DNA of 64,000 nucleotides from JAHRVQ01 sp963976815. GTDB lineage: Bacteria; Pseudomonadota; Gammaproteobacteria; Pseudomonadales; Azotimanducaceae. Shown piece by piece: positions 44,293-52,648 of the stretch; within the stretch, counting starts at the first letter, position 1, and each line of letters starts with the position of its first letter. The stretch lies in NCBI GenBank assembly GCA_963976815.1, contig CAXBLU010000005.1, positions 186,001 to 250,000 on the forward strand. Direction: 5' to 3'. Made by a program: the position numbers and the translations under genes. The notes beneath the pieces are model-generated. The model did no database searches. It was not told the origin of the DNA and saw only the letters and a list, made by a program, of their open reading frames with translations.

Positions 44293-44493
44293 TTAGGTGG
44301 TTTTTTTCACTTCAGCAGCTGGAGCTTTTTTCTCAGCGGCGGGGGCTTTTTTAGCGACCGATACCTGGCCACTGATGCCGGAGGGAATTTCTTGGATTTT
44401 GTTGCCCTTTTTCAAAAAGGCTTCAACATCTTCCTCGAGTGATGCTCTAAGGTCGACATTGGACGCGCCTACCTGTTTTTTCTTTCCAGACAT
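44293..44493 (-). CDS. Small SutA-like protein
   Basis: The 66-residue protein has a central DVEAFLKKGNKIQEIPSGIS segment that resembles the conserved helix of Pseudomonas SutA, a small RNA-polymerase-associated protein active in slow growth. An N-terminal MSGKKKQ and a repeated Ala/Lys/Glu tail (KKAPAAEKKAPAAEVKK) are low-complexity. It is shorter than SutA and lacks the long acidic N-terminal tail. The assignment is tentative; it could be an unrelated small basic protein. It lies between cspA-like and PQQ dehydrogenase genes, all on the minus strand. Confidence 0.55.
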   Translation of the reverse strand: MSGKKKQVGASNVDLRASLEEDVEAFLKKGNKIQEIPSGISGQVSVAKKAPAAEKKAPAAEVKKTT

Positions 44494-44566
44494 AATATTT
44501 CCGTTAGATAAAAGTTAGATACAGCGAAGCCCTGCGAATTACTCCGCTGAACGACACTGTTTAGAG

Positions 44567-44586
44567 CGACTTCCCTTAGGAAGTCG
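44567..44586. terminator. Hairpin between the cold-shock and SutA-like genes
   Basis: CGACTTCC and GGAAGTCG form a perfect 8-bp stem with a CTTA (+) loop, 2 bp past the cold-shock stop. No T-run follows in either direction, so it may attenuate or protect the transcript rather than end it. Confidence 0.55.
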
Positions 44587-44588
44587 AT

Positions 44589-44795
44589 TCAGAGTGCGAC
44601 GACGTTAACCGCCTGGGGTCCTTTAGGACCATCTTCTATTGAAAACTCAACCTCTTGTCCGTCATCAAGTGTTTTGAACCGATCGGACTGGATTTGGCTG
44701 AAGTGAACAAAGACATCTTTGCCGCCTTCATGCTCAATAAACCCGAAGCCTTTCTTCTCGTCGAACCATTTGACTCGACCTTTCGTGACACTCAT
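44589..44795 (-). CDS. Cold-shock domain protein (CspA family)
   Basis: The ATG at 44795 follows GGGAG with a good spacer and gives a 68-residue protein, the usual cold-shock size. RNP1 (KGFGFIEH) and RNP2 (VFVHFSQI) nucleic-acid-binding motifs and the closing GPKGPQAVNVVAL are present. It acts as an RNA chaperone. It sits upstream of the SutA-like and PQQ dehydrogenase genes on one strand. Confidence 0.95.
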   Translation of the reverse strand: MSVTKGRVKWFDEKKGFGFIEHEGGKDVFVHFSQIQSDRFKTLDDGQEVEFSIEDGPKGPQAVNVVAL

Positions 44796-44992
44796 ACCGC
44801 GACTCCCGCTTCGCTCGTATAGATTAAGGTCTGCTTCCAAGCTCCCCATTTTTAGACCAATAGTAGATCAAAAGGGCAAGACAAATGGATAAGCTACCGA
44901 CCCGAAACTGAGAGGACAACATCACGCTAGTTCCTATCAGCTCTGCGAGTGTAACACACTCCCCCCCTAGCGAAAGCCACTCATTTTGGGCG

Positions 44993-45508
44993 CTAGGGGC
45001 AGGAAACCTCACCATCGAGCTGGGCCAGCATCAGCTGAACATCAGGACTGCAGCGTTGAATTGGTGTAAATGTGGCGGTTCTGCCAAACATTGGCATGCC
45101 AATGTAGCCGCGAATCTCAAGATCGCCATTTTTATTGATCTTCATGCGACTCATATAGGTATTGCCGGATTCCGGATCATAGATCTTGCCCTGCCACTGG
45201 CCGTCTTCATATTGGTACTCTGAAAACATGGCAAGACCAATAATGGGCCGCCCCCGCAATTCATCATCGGGATTATTGTCGTCCCTGCGAACTTGACCCG
45301 CTCGGTCGCTATCCTCGTCGGGCAGATAGAGCGGGTTGCGTAACGCCCGGACTTCCCCACTTAGCGTATCGTTCACCAGGAAAATCTCGAATATAGAACT
45401 CTCCGAAGCCCAGTGCCCCACCACAATATCCCGATCCGCAGCGCCTGAAATACCAGGTGTTACAGCAACCAGAATTAACCAACAAGATAACACCAAAAAT
45501 CGCGTCAA
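44993..45508 (-). CDS. DUF2147 family secreted protein
   Basis: The 171-residue protein has a signal peptide (MTRFLVLSCWLILVAVTPGISGA) and one lipocalin-like DUF2147 domain: VGHWASESSIFEIFLVNDTLSG, GRPIIGLAMF, WQGKIYDPESGNTYMSRM and RGYIGMPMFGRTATFTP. The family is periplasmic with unknown biochemical role. It starts 3 bp after the phytase-like gene on the same strand, so the two are co-transcribed. Confidence 0.85.
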   Translation of the reverse strand: MTRFLVLSCWLILVAVTPGISGAADRDIVVGHWASESSIFEIFLVNDTLSGEVRALRNPLYLPDEDSDRAGQVRRDDNNPDDELRGRPIIGLAMFSEYQYEDGQWQGKIYDPESGNTYMSRMKINKNGDLEIRGYIGMPMFGRTATFTPIQRCSPDVQLMLAQLDGEVSCP

Positions 45509-45511
45509 TTG

Positions 45512-46945
45512 CTACTCCTCATATGCCTTAGATTTCTGGTCAGATATCAACCCAACCACGTGCATAACGTGTCTCCAGTCGACAATTTTTAAATTCTCGC
45601 CTGTCTCCGGCATCCTATTCCGCTGGTCGTGCACCAGCAACAATCCTTGAGGATAACCCGGATAAGCTTCTGACGTCGCGACAAACCCACGGGTTGCATG
45701 GACCCCATCTATCCCCGCTGCAATGTCAGCCTCGATCTTAAAACGACCCAACAACGCCAGATCAGCTCGATCAAACAACAAAAATGCGCCATCGCCTAAA
45801 GACTGAGTCAACACAAACCCAGCACTCTCTTGCTCATGCCCCTGCTCAAAATCCTGCGCAACAGCCGGTTTATAATTCTGCTTATACAGCGCTAAGCCAC
45901 CAAGCCCCTCAATCATTTTGTCGGTTGTCACAGCTCTAGGCATCGGCAGACCTGTTTCTTGCAGATTGAAGACCCAAATGCCAACGTCTCTCTCAATCAC
46001 ATAGAGTCGGTCTAATTCGCTATCAATAAGACAGCTAGATACATTGCTGCTCAGCTTAAAGCTACCGACATGTTCCACGCTCCAGGCTTCTATATCCAAT
46101 TGATAGCGCTGAACTAGCCCCGAGCCATCAAAACTGACAATCTGAGAAGTATCACCAAGACAAAAACCACTGGTTTCAGATTGGCCTGGTAACCACATCA
46201 CGTGCTTTTGGGCATCGGACTCCGCTGCGGATTCCAAGCGGATACCCGAGGATACTTTTAATGCTGTATACCCCTGTGCAAATGAGGTTTCTGGAGGTAG
46301 ATCGGGTAATACTTTCAGTTTCCGGCTATCCAGCCTCATCTGGTACAACCTCTGATCATCGGAAACCGCCACAATCCCAGGCGCTAGCCAGGATGGTCCG
46401 CTCATGCGGTCTGCAGTTTTAATAACACTCAATTCTTCTGTTGCCACAACCCCATCTACATGATCATTGCGCACAGCGGTATCAACTTGAACAAAATCTC
46501 GCGTGGCACCGCTGACCAGATACAGCTCATCGTTGAACCACTGAAAGAATGAGTCGGGACTAAAATGTAGCGGCGTCGGCGCAATCCAAAGCTGCTCGCC
46601 GTCTGCCTCAATGGCTCGATCAATTTGATAGATGCCATGCACGGGATCAACAAAAACCAGAGCATGATCCGTCAGGGCACAGTGGGTAACGTTTTTATCG
46701 GTCGTTACAAACCTGACAAAGCGCGCCACTGCAGATTTATTATGGCGGACATAGTGCCCAATACCCCGCACCCCATCCAATGCATAGATCGACTCACCCC
46801 AGGGTTCAGGAGTTGAGCAACCAACCGCCAGGGCTGCGGGCATCACCGTCTCCATTTGTTCAGATACCGATGACGGTGCTGCGGTATTGGCAGCCGAAGG
46901 CCAAACCAATAACAGCGGCAACAAAAATGGATAAACAACGTTCAC
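45512..46945 (-). CDS. Beta-propeller phytase-like secreted protein
   Basis: The 477-residue protein has a signal peptide (MNVVYPFLLPLLLVWPSAANTA). The C-terminal third carries beta-propeller phytase signatures: EGLGGLALYKQN, GFVLTQSLGDGAFLLFDR, GIDGVHATRGFVA, YPQGLLLVHDQRN and LKIVDWRHV. The N-terminal two thirds are much less typical, and the usual DPAIWVHP calcium-site motif is not seen. Active phytases release phosphate from inositol phosphates; whether this one does is open because of the degenerate half. It is first of a two-gene unit with the DUF2147 gene. Confidence 0.7.
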   Translation of the reverse strand: MNVVYPFLLPLLLVWPSAANTAAPSSVSEQMETVMPAALAVGCSTPEPWGESIYALDGVRGIGHYVRHNKSAVARFVRFVTTDKNVTHCALTDHALVFVDPVHGIYQIDRAIEADGEQLWIAPTPLHFSPDSFFQWFNDELYLVSGATRDFVQVDTAVRNDHVDGVVATEELSVIKTADRMSGPSWLAPGIVAVSDDQRLYQMRLDSRKLKVLPDLPPETSFAQGYTALKVSSGIRLESAAESDAQKHVMWLPGQSETSGFCLGDTSQIVSFDGSGLVQRYQLDIEAWSVEHVGSFKLSSNVSSCLIDSELDRLYVIERDVGIWVFNLQETGLPMPRAVTTDKMIEGLGGLALYKQNYKPAVAQDFEQGHEQESAGFVLTQSLGDGAFLLFDRADLALLGRFKIEADIAAGIDGVHATRGFVATSEAYPGYPQGLLLVHDQRNRMPETGENLKIVDWRHVMHVVGLISDQKSKAYEE

Positions 46946-47352
46946 GATTTTAGGGGCATGTCAGGCAACAACCCTGAGAACTCATACACGCCCAACGAAC
47001 CCTCTTTAGGTTGTTCTGGATTGTTCTGGATTTTCCTGATCGCCAGGATTTATCAAGCTACTTCTGGTTTAGCAGCTTCGGCTTTTTTGCCCATAGGGTA
47101 TAGAGCTCAAATTGGGCAGAGAAGTTCCCATTGATCGAGTCTATTATCGAACCTAAAAATTCAACCCGGAATAGTATTGCTGACCTTAATCCCCATCGCT
47201 GCCGCGACGGTATCCGACTTGATGTTGGGTGACCCAACAAACCGGTTCAACCTAAGTTGTCTAGAAAAAGATCAACGGCTCGAACAGAAATCCTCCCAGC
47301 CGGTTATACTAGAGTACTATTTTAACAACCACGCCCAAATGATGAAGAGCTT
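46946..47352. other. Intergenic region, no gene supported
   Basis: This 407-bp gap lies between divergent phytase-like and antiporter genes. It has a duplicated GGTTGTTCTGGATTGTTCTGGA stretch near 47012-47033 in part and a 13-codon frame on the minus strand near 47050-47093 (MGKKAEAAKPEVA) without a convincing ribosome-binding site. Promoters for both neighbours are expected, but none was placed with confidence. Confidence 0.45.
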
Positions 47353-48333
47353 ATGACCGCGTTGCTTGCCCCAATCCTGGCATTGATTTTAGGCATCGTT
47401 ATCCTAGTGATCAGCGCGGAAAAGTTCGTTGAAGGCGCGGCGGCCATGGCCAAGCGATTAGGCCTGCCACCTCTGTTGATTGGCATGCTGATCATCGGCT
47501 TTGGTAGTTCAATGCCCGAGATGGTGATCTCTGCACTTTCCGCTTCTGGCGGAAACCCTGGATTAGCCCTGGGTAATGCCTTCGGTTCCAACATCTCCAA
47601 TATTGCCCTCATTCTCGGCGTCACAGCGGTATTGACCCCCATCGCGGTGGCCTCCACTGTTATTCGCAGAGAATTACCTTTTCTCTCGGTGCTAACACTC
47701 CTACTTGCGGGCTTGCTGTATATAGATGGCAACCTGAGTCGTATGGATGGTGTTCTGCTTATGGCACTGTTTACCGCCATCATGATCTGGTCAATCTATG
47801 CCGGATTAAAAACTGAATCTGACGCCCTCGCTGAAGAAATTGAACAACAACTCGCCGCACCCCTACCGCTTCGAACGTCAATTATTTACACCATATTAGG
47901 TCTAACCTTTCTGGTCATCAGTTCACGAATTCTGGTCTGGGGCGGCGTTGAGATTGCAACCAGTCTTGGCGTCAGCGATCTGGTGATCGGCCTAACAATT
48001 GTTGCAATCGGAACGTCACTACCGGAACTCGCCGCATCAATTTCCGCGGTAAGAAAGGGAGAGCATGATTTAGCGCTCGGAAATGTCATCGGCTCAAACA
48101 TGTTCAACACAACCATTGTGATTGGTATTACCGGCTTGATTGCGCCTGTTGACCTGGATCCAGCAATCCTGACCCGGGACGTACCGGTCATGATAATCTT
48201 AACCGCAGCGCTATTTGTTATGGCCTATAACTATCGCGGCAACGAGAATGGCGTGATCAACCGATTTGAGGGTAGCCTCTTACTTTTCGCCTACGCTGCC
48301 TACAATATAGGCCTCGTTTACTCTGTCGTATAA
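47353..48333 (+). CDS. Calcium/sodium antiporter, CaCA family (YrbG-like)
   Basis: The 326-residue inner-membrane protein has about ten helices and the two inverted alpha repeats of cation/Ca2+ exchangers: GFGSSMPEMVISALSASGG with GNAFGSNISNI in the first half and AIGTSLPELAASISAVRKG with GNVIGSNMFN in the second. Glu in each repeat binds the cation. The length fits E. coli YrbG (325). The lipopolysaccharide-transport genes that flank yrbG in E. coli are absent here. Confidence 0.92.
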   Translation: MTALLAPILALILGIVILVISAEKFVEGAAAMAKRLGLPPLLIGMLIIGFGSSMPEMVISALSASGGNPGLALGNAFGSNISNIALILGVTAVLTPIAVASTVIRRELPFLSVLTLLLAGLLYIDGNLSRMDGVLLMALFTAIMIWSIYAGLKTESDALAEEIEQQLAAPLPLRTSIIYTILGLTFLVISSRILVWGGVEIATSLGVSDLVIGLTIVAIGTSLPELAASISAVRKGEHDLALGNVIGSNMFNTTIVIGITGLIAPVDLDPAILTRDVPVMIILTAALFVMAYNYRGNENGVINRFEGSLLLFAYAAYNIGLVYSVV

Positions 48334-48383
48334 AAACAACAAAAGTGCAAAATAGAATTCAGACAGGCGCAGACCAGCCTCGC

Positions 48384-49463
48384 CTAGAGTAACTCTGCGC
48401 AGTTCAACTCCTGAATTGCAGCCAGGTTTCTGGTCAACATACACTCCGCTAAGGCCTTGCCCCTTTCGTTGGATAAATCAAGGGAACCACATACCGTCAC
48501 GGGATAAACCAGACAGCCAAGTATCATCGTTCGATAATCTAGCAACGCGGTTTCATAGTCATAATCTACCACCCCCTCGGATTGAAGACCCTCGACATAG
48601 GTCTTGAGCAACGCTTTTTCAATCTTTAAGCGTCGCTCGGAGGTTAAGCTCTGGCAGGCAAAATAGGTGAAATCAAAAATCCCTCTGCCGCTGCCGGAGA
48701 TTTGCCAATCCATCACAACAGCATTCAAATCGTTATTCATATAAAGGAAGTTATCCTGGCGGTAATCTCCGTGGATAAAGGTTTCAGCCGGGGAAATTTT
48801 GTTACGCCAGTAGTCCTCAAAGTTTTGACCAACCGACCGTACCAGGTCTCGAGTTTCTGAATTAAAAAACGCCTCAAACTTCTCTATACAAGGCTCCAAA
48901 GCTGGCATGTACACCATGTCTTTTAGGGTTGCGGAGCTTTCTTGACCCATCATGTCGTACATCCACGCGTTCTCAGGATCGCGAACGCGCCCCCAAAAAC
49001 GACCATGCATCTCGCTAATCTTTTTAACAGCAGCAAACGCCTCGTCTTCAGTCGCACCCACAATTTGGTCGTTGGGAGACACGTCACCTAGATCCTGCAT
49101 CAGAATGACACAATTGTAGGTTTCCTGATCCACTGCACCATAATAGCTATCAGGTGTGAGCAACCCACTCTGGGCCCCAACTCGGTTATAAAAATTCACT
49201 TCGCGATTGTAAAAATCGAGCACTCTTGCCACGTTGATATTTTCATTCTGGGCGGCGCACTTCACCACCATTGTGGATGGTAAGTCCTCGTCTCCGGCAT
49301 AGGTCAACTTTAGTCGGCCAAGCTCACCCATCAAGCCGACACCTTCGCCAATTGTGATCAACTCCAGGGATGTGACTTCTGACTTTAACTTACCGCTACT
49401 TTTTAGTTTTTCGGTTAACCATTCTTTTGTGACGTCGTGAGTACTCGCAATTACGTCTTGCAT
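48384..49463 (-). CDS. Phosphotransferase-like protein (APH/ecdysteroid-kinase-like fold)
   Basis: The 359-residue cytoplasmic protein has kinase-like motifs: GEGVGLMGELGRLKLTY near the start (nucleotide loop), a Lys in TMVVKCA, the Brenner catalytic motif FIHGDYRQDNFLYMNND (near residue 230-245) and the metal-binding Asp in VMDWQISGSGRGIFD. It resembles the ecdysteroid kinase/CHK-like group common in marine bacteria with lipid and steroid metabolism. Substrate unknown. It is followed by an isoaspartyl peptidase on the upstream side of the same strand. Confidence 0.83.
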   Translation of the reverse strand: MQDVIASTHDVTKEWLTEKLKSSGKLKSEVTSLELITIGEGVGLMGELGRLKLTYAGDEDLPSTMVVKCAAQNENINVARVLDFYNREVNFYNRVGAQSGLLTPDSYYGAVDQETYNCVILMQDLGDVSPNDQIVGATEDEAFAAVKKISEMHGRFWGRVRDPENAWMYDMMGQESSATLKDMVYMPALEPCIEKFEAFFNSETRDLVRSVGQNFEDYWRNKISPAETFIHGDYRQDNFLYMNNDLNAVVMDWQISGSGRGIFDFTYFACQSLTSERRLKIEKALLKTYVEGLQSEGVVDYDYETALLDYRTMILGCLVYPVTVCGSLDLSNERGKALAECMLTRNLAAIQELNCAELL

Positions 49464-49497
49464 GAATCCCCCAATTTATTTTTATTTTCTTATGCCG

Positions 49498-50508
49498 CTA
49501 GTCTTCCTTATAAATACCGACCTGTAAATCGCCGTCTGTATTAACCGACGCTCTATACATACCTGCGGAGTTAAAAGAGTAAATGATGTTACCCGCTGGA
49601 TCGAGCCCAATAATGCCGCCGTTAGCACCCATCTTGACCAGGCGATCCTGAACAACTGCATCAGCGGCTTCCTGCAAGGTCAGATTTTGATACTTCACCC
49701 TTGCACAAATATCGTAGGCAACAACCGCCCGGATAAAATACTCGCCGTGGCCCGTAGCAGATATACCGCAGAGCGCGTTATCCGCATAGGTACCCGCACC
49801 AATAATCGGTGAATCTCCGACTCGACCATACCGCTTGTTAGTCATACCCCCGGTGGAGGTTCCCGCTGCAATGTTACCGGCACTATCTAGTGCAACCGCA
49901 CCCACAGTACCTTTCTTATCTTTTACAATCTCAGCCGTGTCATCGGCATCTTCAGAAAGCACCGCACCCCGCTCCCTTGCAATGGCACGCTGAAGGGCTT
50001 TTTTTCGACGTTCGGTGTGGAAATAACTATTATCAACCTGGGTCAGGCCCTGTTCCTGGGCAAATTCCTCGGCACCAGAGCCAACAAGCATTACGTGGGG
50101 CGAATGTTCAAGAATCGCATCAGCAAGGGTGATGGGATTACGGGTTCGAGTAGTAGAGGCAACCGCACCGGCATTTAGGCCGTTGCCTTCCATAATCGAC
50201 GCGTCCATTTCGACATGACCCGCATGGGTGAATACGGCACCTTTGCCGGCATTAAACAAAGGCGAGTCTTCCATAAATCGGATGGCCGCAATAACGGCCT
50301 CGCGACTGGTACCGCCTGCTTTTAAGACTGCATAACCTCGTTGGACCGATTCAGCCAGGGCTTCACGGTATGCGGTCTCAACTTCTGGGGTCATGTTTTT
50401 CTTAACGATGGTGCCAGCGCCACCATGAATGACAATTGCTATTGGCGCAGCACTCACAGGTGAAAGCCAAAACAGGCATAAAATGAGCAACAAAAAAATC
50501 TTCGGCAT
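49498..50508 (-). CDS. Isoaspartyl peptidase/L-asparaginase (Ntn-hydrolase)
   Basis: The ATG at 50508 gives 336 residues with a signal peptide (MPKIFLLLILCLFWLSPVSA); the open frame starts 8 codons earlier. Family motifs are IVIHGGAGTI, FNAGKGAVFTHAGHVEMDAS, the self-cleavage site KGTVGAVALD (catalytic Thr in GTVG, near residue 205) and TSTGGMTNKRYGRVGDSPIIGAG. The precursor is expected to cut itself into alpha and beta subunits and to act on isoaspartyl dipeptides or asparagine in the periplasm. Confidence 0.93.
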   Translation of the reverse strand: MPKIFLLLILCLFWLSPVSAAPIAIVIHGGAGTIVKKNMTPEVETAYREALAESVQRGYAVLKAGGTSREAVIAAIRFMEDSPLFNAGKGAVFTHAGHVEMDASIMEGNGLNAGAVASTTRTRNPITLADAILEHSPHVMLVGSGAEEFAQEQGLTQVDNSYFHTERRKKALQRAIARERGAVLSEDADDTAEIVKDKKGTVGAVALDSAGNIAAGTSTGGMTNKRYGRVGDSPIIGAGTYADNALCGISATGHGEYFIRAVVAYDICARVKYQNLTLQEAADAVVQDRLVKMGANGGIIGLDPAGNIIYSFNSAGMYRASVNTDGDLQVGIYKED

Positions 50509-50567
50509 GGGGCAATATCCAGATTCGGGCAATGGGTCATAGCCATACCATACCCGAATTGGGTCGC

Positions 50568-51407
50568 CTAAAAGAAGTGTTTCACCTTGTCTTTGTAGGA
50601 GCGACTCATCTTCACTGAAGCATCATTATGAAGCTGCAGATAAAACTCACCATTCATATGGGAACAGACCTTTTTCACCCGATCGAGGTTAACAATCGTG
50701 CTGCGGTGCACACGCTGAAACCGGGCCGGATCTAACTTGTCCTCCAGTTCTTTCATCGTAATCCGCATCACGTGGGTTTTATCGTTCTCGTGAACACACA
50801 TGTAGTCACCGGCGGCGTCAACCCAGTCGATGTCTTTGGTTTCAACCAATGTAGTCTCACCGCCATCTTTGATGGCTAACTTATCGGGATAAGACTTAAT
50901 GCCGGAGTGGTCCTTTAATAACTGGCTCACGGCGGTTTCGGTTTTCCCGGTGATGCTAATAATCAATTCCAGCAACCTTTGTTTGTCCGTCACTGCACCT
51001 TGTTGGGATAAGTGACTACGGGCCCTGTCGACGGCCTCCGTCAGTCGATCCTCATCAATCGGTTTTAAAAGATAATCCACAGCCTGAACATCAAATGCTT
51101 CGAGCGCATATTGATCAAACGCAGTAACAAAGACGATCAATGGCATGTTGTCCTGCTGTAAATTGCTCACCACGTCAAAGCCGCCCATCCCAGGCATTTG
51201 AATGTCGAGAAAGATTAGATCTGGTTTTAGCTCCGTCACCAGGTTCAGTGCGCTGCGTCCGTCACCACACTCACCTACTACCTCTATGCCTTGGAGAAGC
51301 TCTAGACGAAGCTTTAAACCCTTACGGGCCAATGATTCATCATCGATAACTAACGCGCGAATTGACGTCCCGTTGCTAGAACCAGCATCAGACCCAAATT
51401 TTGACAT
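50568..51407 (-). CDS. LytTR-family response regulator
   Basis: The 279-residue regulator has a receiver domain (about 15-135, Asp in DLIFLDIQMPGMGGFD, Lys in VDYLLKPIDED), a linker of about 45 residues, and a C-terminal LytTR DNA-binding domain (about 175-278, with IDWVDAAGDYMCVHEN and FQRVHRSTIVNLDRVKKV). It lies 4 bp downstream of a LytS-type kinase and must be its partner. The pair is of the AlgZ/AlgR or LytS/LytR type, which controls envelope or exopolysaccharide functions; no obvious target operon is adjacent. Confidence 0.92.
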   Translation of the reverse strand: MSKFGSDAGSSNGTSIRALVIDDESLARKGLKLRLELLQGIEVVGECGDGRSALNLVTELKPDLIFLDIQMPGMGGFDVVSNLQQDNMPLIVFVTAFDQYALEAFDVQAVDYLLKPIDEDRLTEAVDRARSHLSQQGAVTDKQRLLELIISITGKTETAVSQLLKDHSGIKSYPDKLAIKDGGETTLVETKDIDWVDAAGDYMCVHENDKTHVMRITMKELEDKLDPARFQRVHRSTIVNLDRVKKVCSHMNGEFYLQLHNDASVKMSRSYKDKVKHFF

Positions 51408-51411
51408 AGTG

Positions 51412-52521
51412 CTACAACCTCTCGTAGGGAATTCTAATTTCGATTTTTAGTCCGTGGGGTAATGCCGGAGTGAACTTGCAACGATGCTTGTCGCCGTATA
51501 ATTCTGCCAACCGCTCCCTGGTATTTTCAATGCCGACACCGTTAAAAGTGGGTACCTCCCCCGGTTTAATATCCAGACCCGGGCCGTCATCAAGTACTTC
51601 TAACAATAGGTCTCCCGCATATTTTTTTGCATTAATCGTGATTGTGCCACCATCTATTCGAGCGGCTATGGCGTACTTGATTGAATTCTCGACCAGGGGC
51701 TGCAGGATCAAACTTGGCACTAACGCCTTCGAGGCTTCATCAGAGACATTAATTTCAACTTTAAGGCGATCTTCAAAACGGACCTGTTCGATTTCGAGAT
51801 ACAACTTCATCGTACTAATTTCGTGATCCAGATCTACTTTTTGCATCGGATCCTTATCTAAAGAATACCGTAGGAAGTTACTCAACTTGCTAACCATTTC
51901 GTTTGCGACCTTCGTATTCTGCTCAAGGATTAAAGTTGAGATAGCATTTAGGGTATTAAACAGAAAATGGGGGTTTAGCTGATAACGCAACATTCGTAAC
52001 TGAGCCTCATGGGCCATGGATTCTGCAATGATGCTACGTTGCTGCTCATCCTGAAGTAGTCGGTAAAACTTCATCCCGAAGTACAAACCGCTCCAGCCTA
52101 GTATTAGGAAGTAGGAGTATCCGAACAATCCATTGAAGTAGGCTAGATAACCGTATTCTTCCACGGCGCGAAAATCACCGTAATAGACAAACTGCGCAAC
52201 GTTTTTTGTCGGCTGCCAGATAGCTGCGACAAGATAAGACCCCGCCAAAATGCCAATGATCCTGACATAGACGGGCTTGTCCCAGATCGAACGATAGAAA
52301 TAACGTAATCCGGTTGTCAGGAGAAAGCCTGCGGCAGCATCAACTACAAGTAGAAAGATCCGCTCAAAGGGCTGCCCCCAGTAAACGTCGCGGATGAAAA
52401 ATAAACTGACCCATCCGGCCCAGCCCAGAAATTGTAATCCCCAGAACTGAAAGTTCTTTTGTTGAAACAATGCAGAATAAGTTTCTAACGAGAAATATCG
52501 CATCAAGGGGGAAGTCGCCAC
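51412..52521 (-). CDS. LytS/AlgZ-type sensor histidine kinase
   Basis: The 369-residue protein has four to five membrane helices in the first 160 residues, then a short linker and the His_kinase domain with LNPHFLFNTLNAISTLI (phospho-acceptor His near 192) and an ATPase domain ending LEVLDDGPGL and GVGIENTRERLAELYG. It has no periplasmic domain, so it probably senses something in or near the membrane. It begins the two-gene operon with the LytTR regulator. Confidence 0.92.
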   Translation of the reverse strand: MATSPLMRYFSLETYSALFQQKNFQFWGLQFLGWAGWVSLFFIRDVYWGQPFERIFLLVVDAAAGFLLTTGLRYFYRSIWDKPVYVRIIGILAGSYLVAAIWQPTKNVAQFVYYGDFRAVEEYGYLAYFNGLFGYSYFLILGWSGLYFGMKFYRLLQDEQQRSIIAESMAHEAQLRMLRYQLNPHFLFNTLNAISTLILEQNTKVANEMVSKLSNFLRYSLDKDPMQKVDLDHEISTMKLYLEIEQVRFEDRLKVEINVSDEASKALVPSLILQPLVENSIKYAIAARIDGGTITINAKKYAGDLLLEVLDDGPGLDIKPGEVPTFNGVGIENTRERLAELYGDKHRCKFTPALPHGLKIEIRIPYERL

Positions 52522-52648
52522 AAATGGGTTAAAGCTGAATTATAGATTATTTACCCCTGACCCTAGCAGCCTTTTAACCCCACATCAGCTCTGCCTGCCG
52601 CACCAGGGAAGGCTTTGATATAGTGCGCCCCTTATTAAAGGAATCACT

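Noticed and set aside
47050..47093. 13-codon minus-strand frame coding MGKKAEAAKPEVA
   Set aside because: Too short, without a clear ribosome-binding site; possibly a remnant, but not supportable as a gene.
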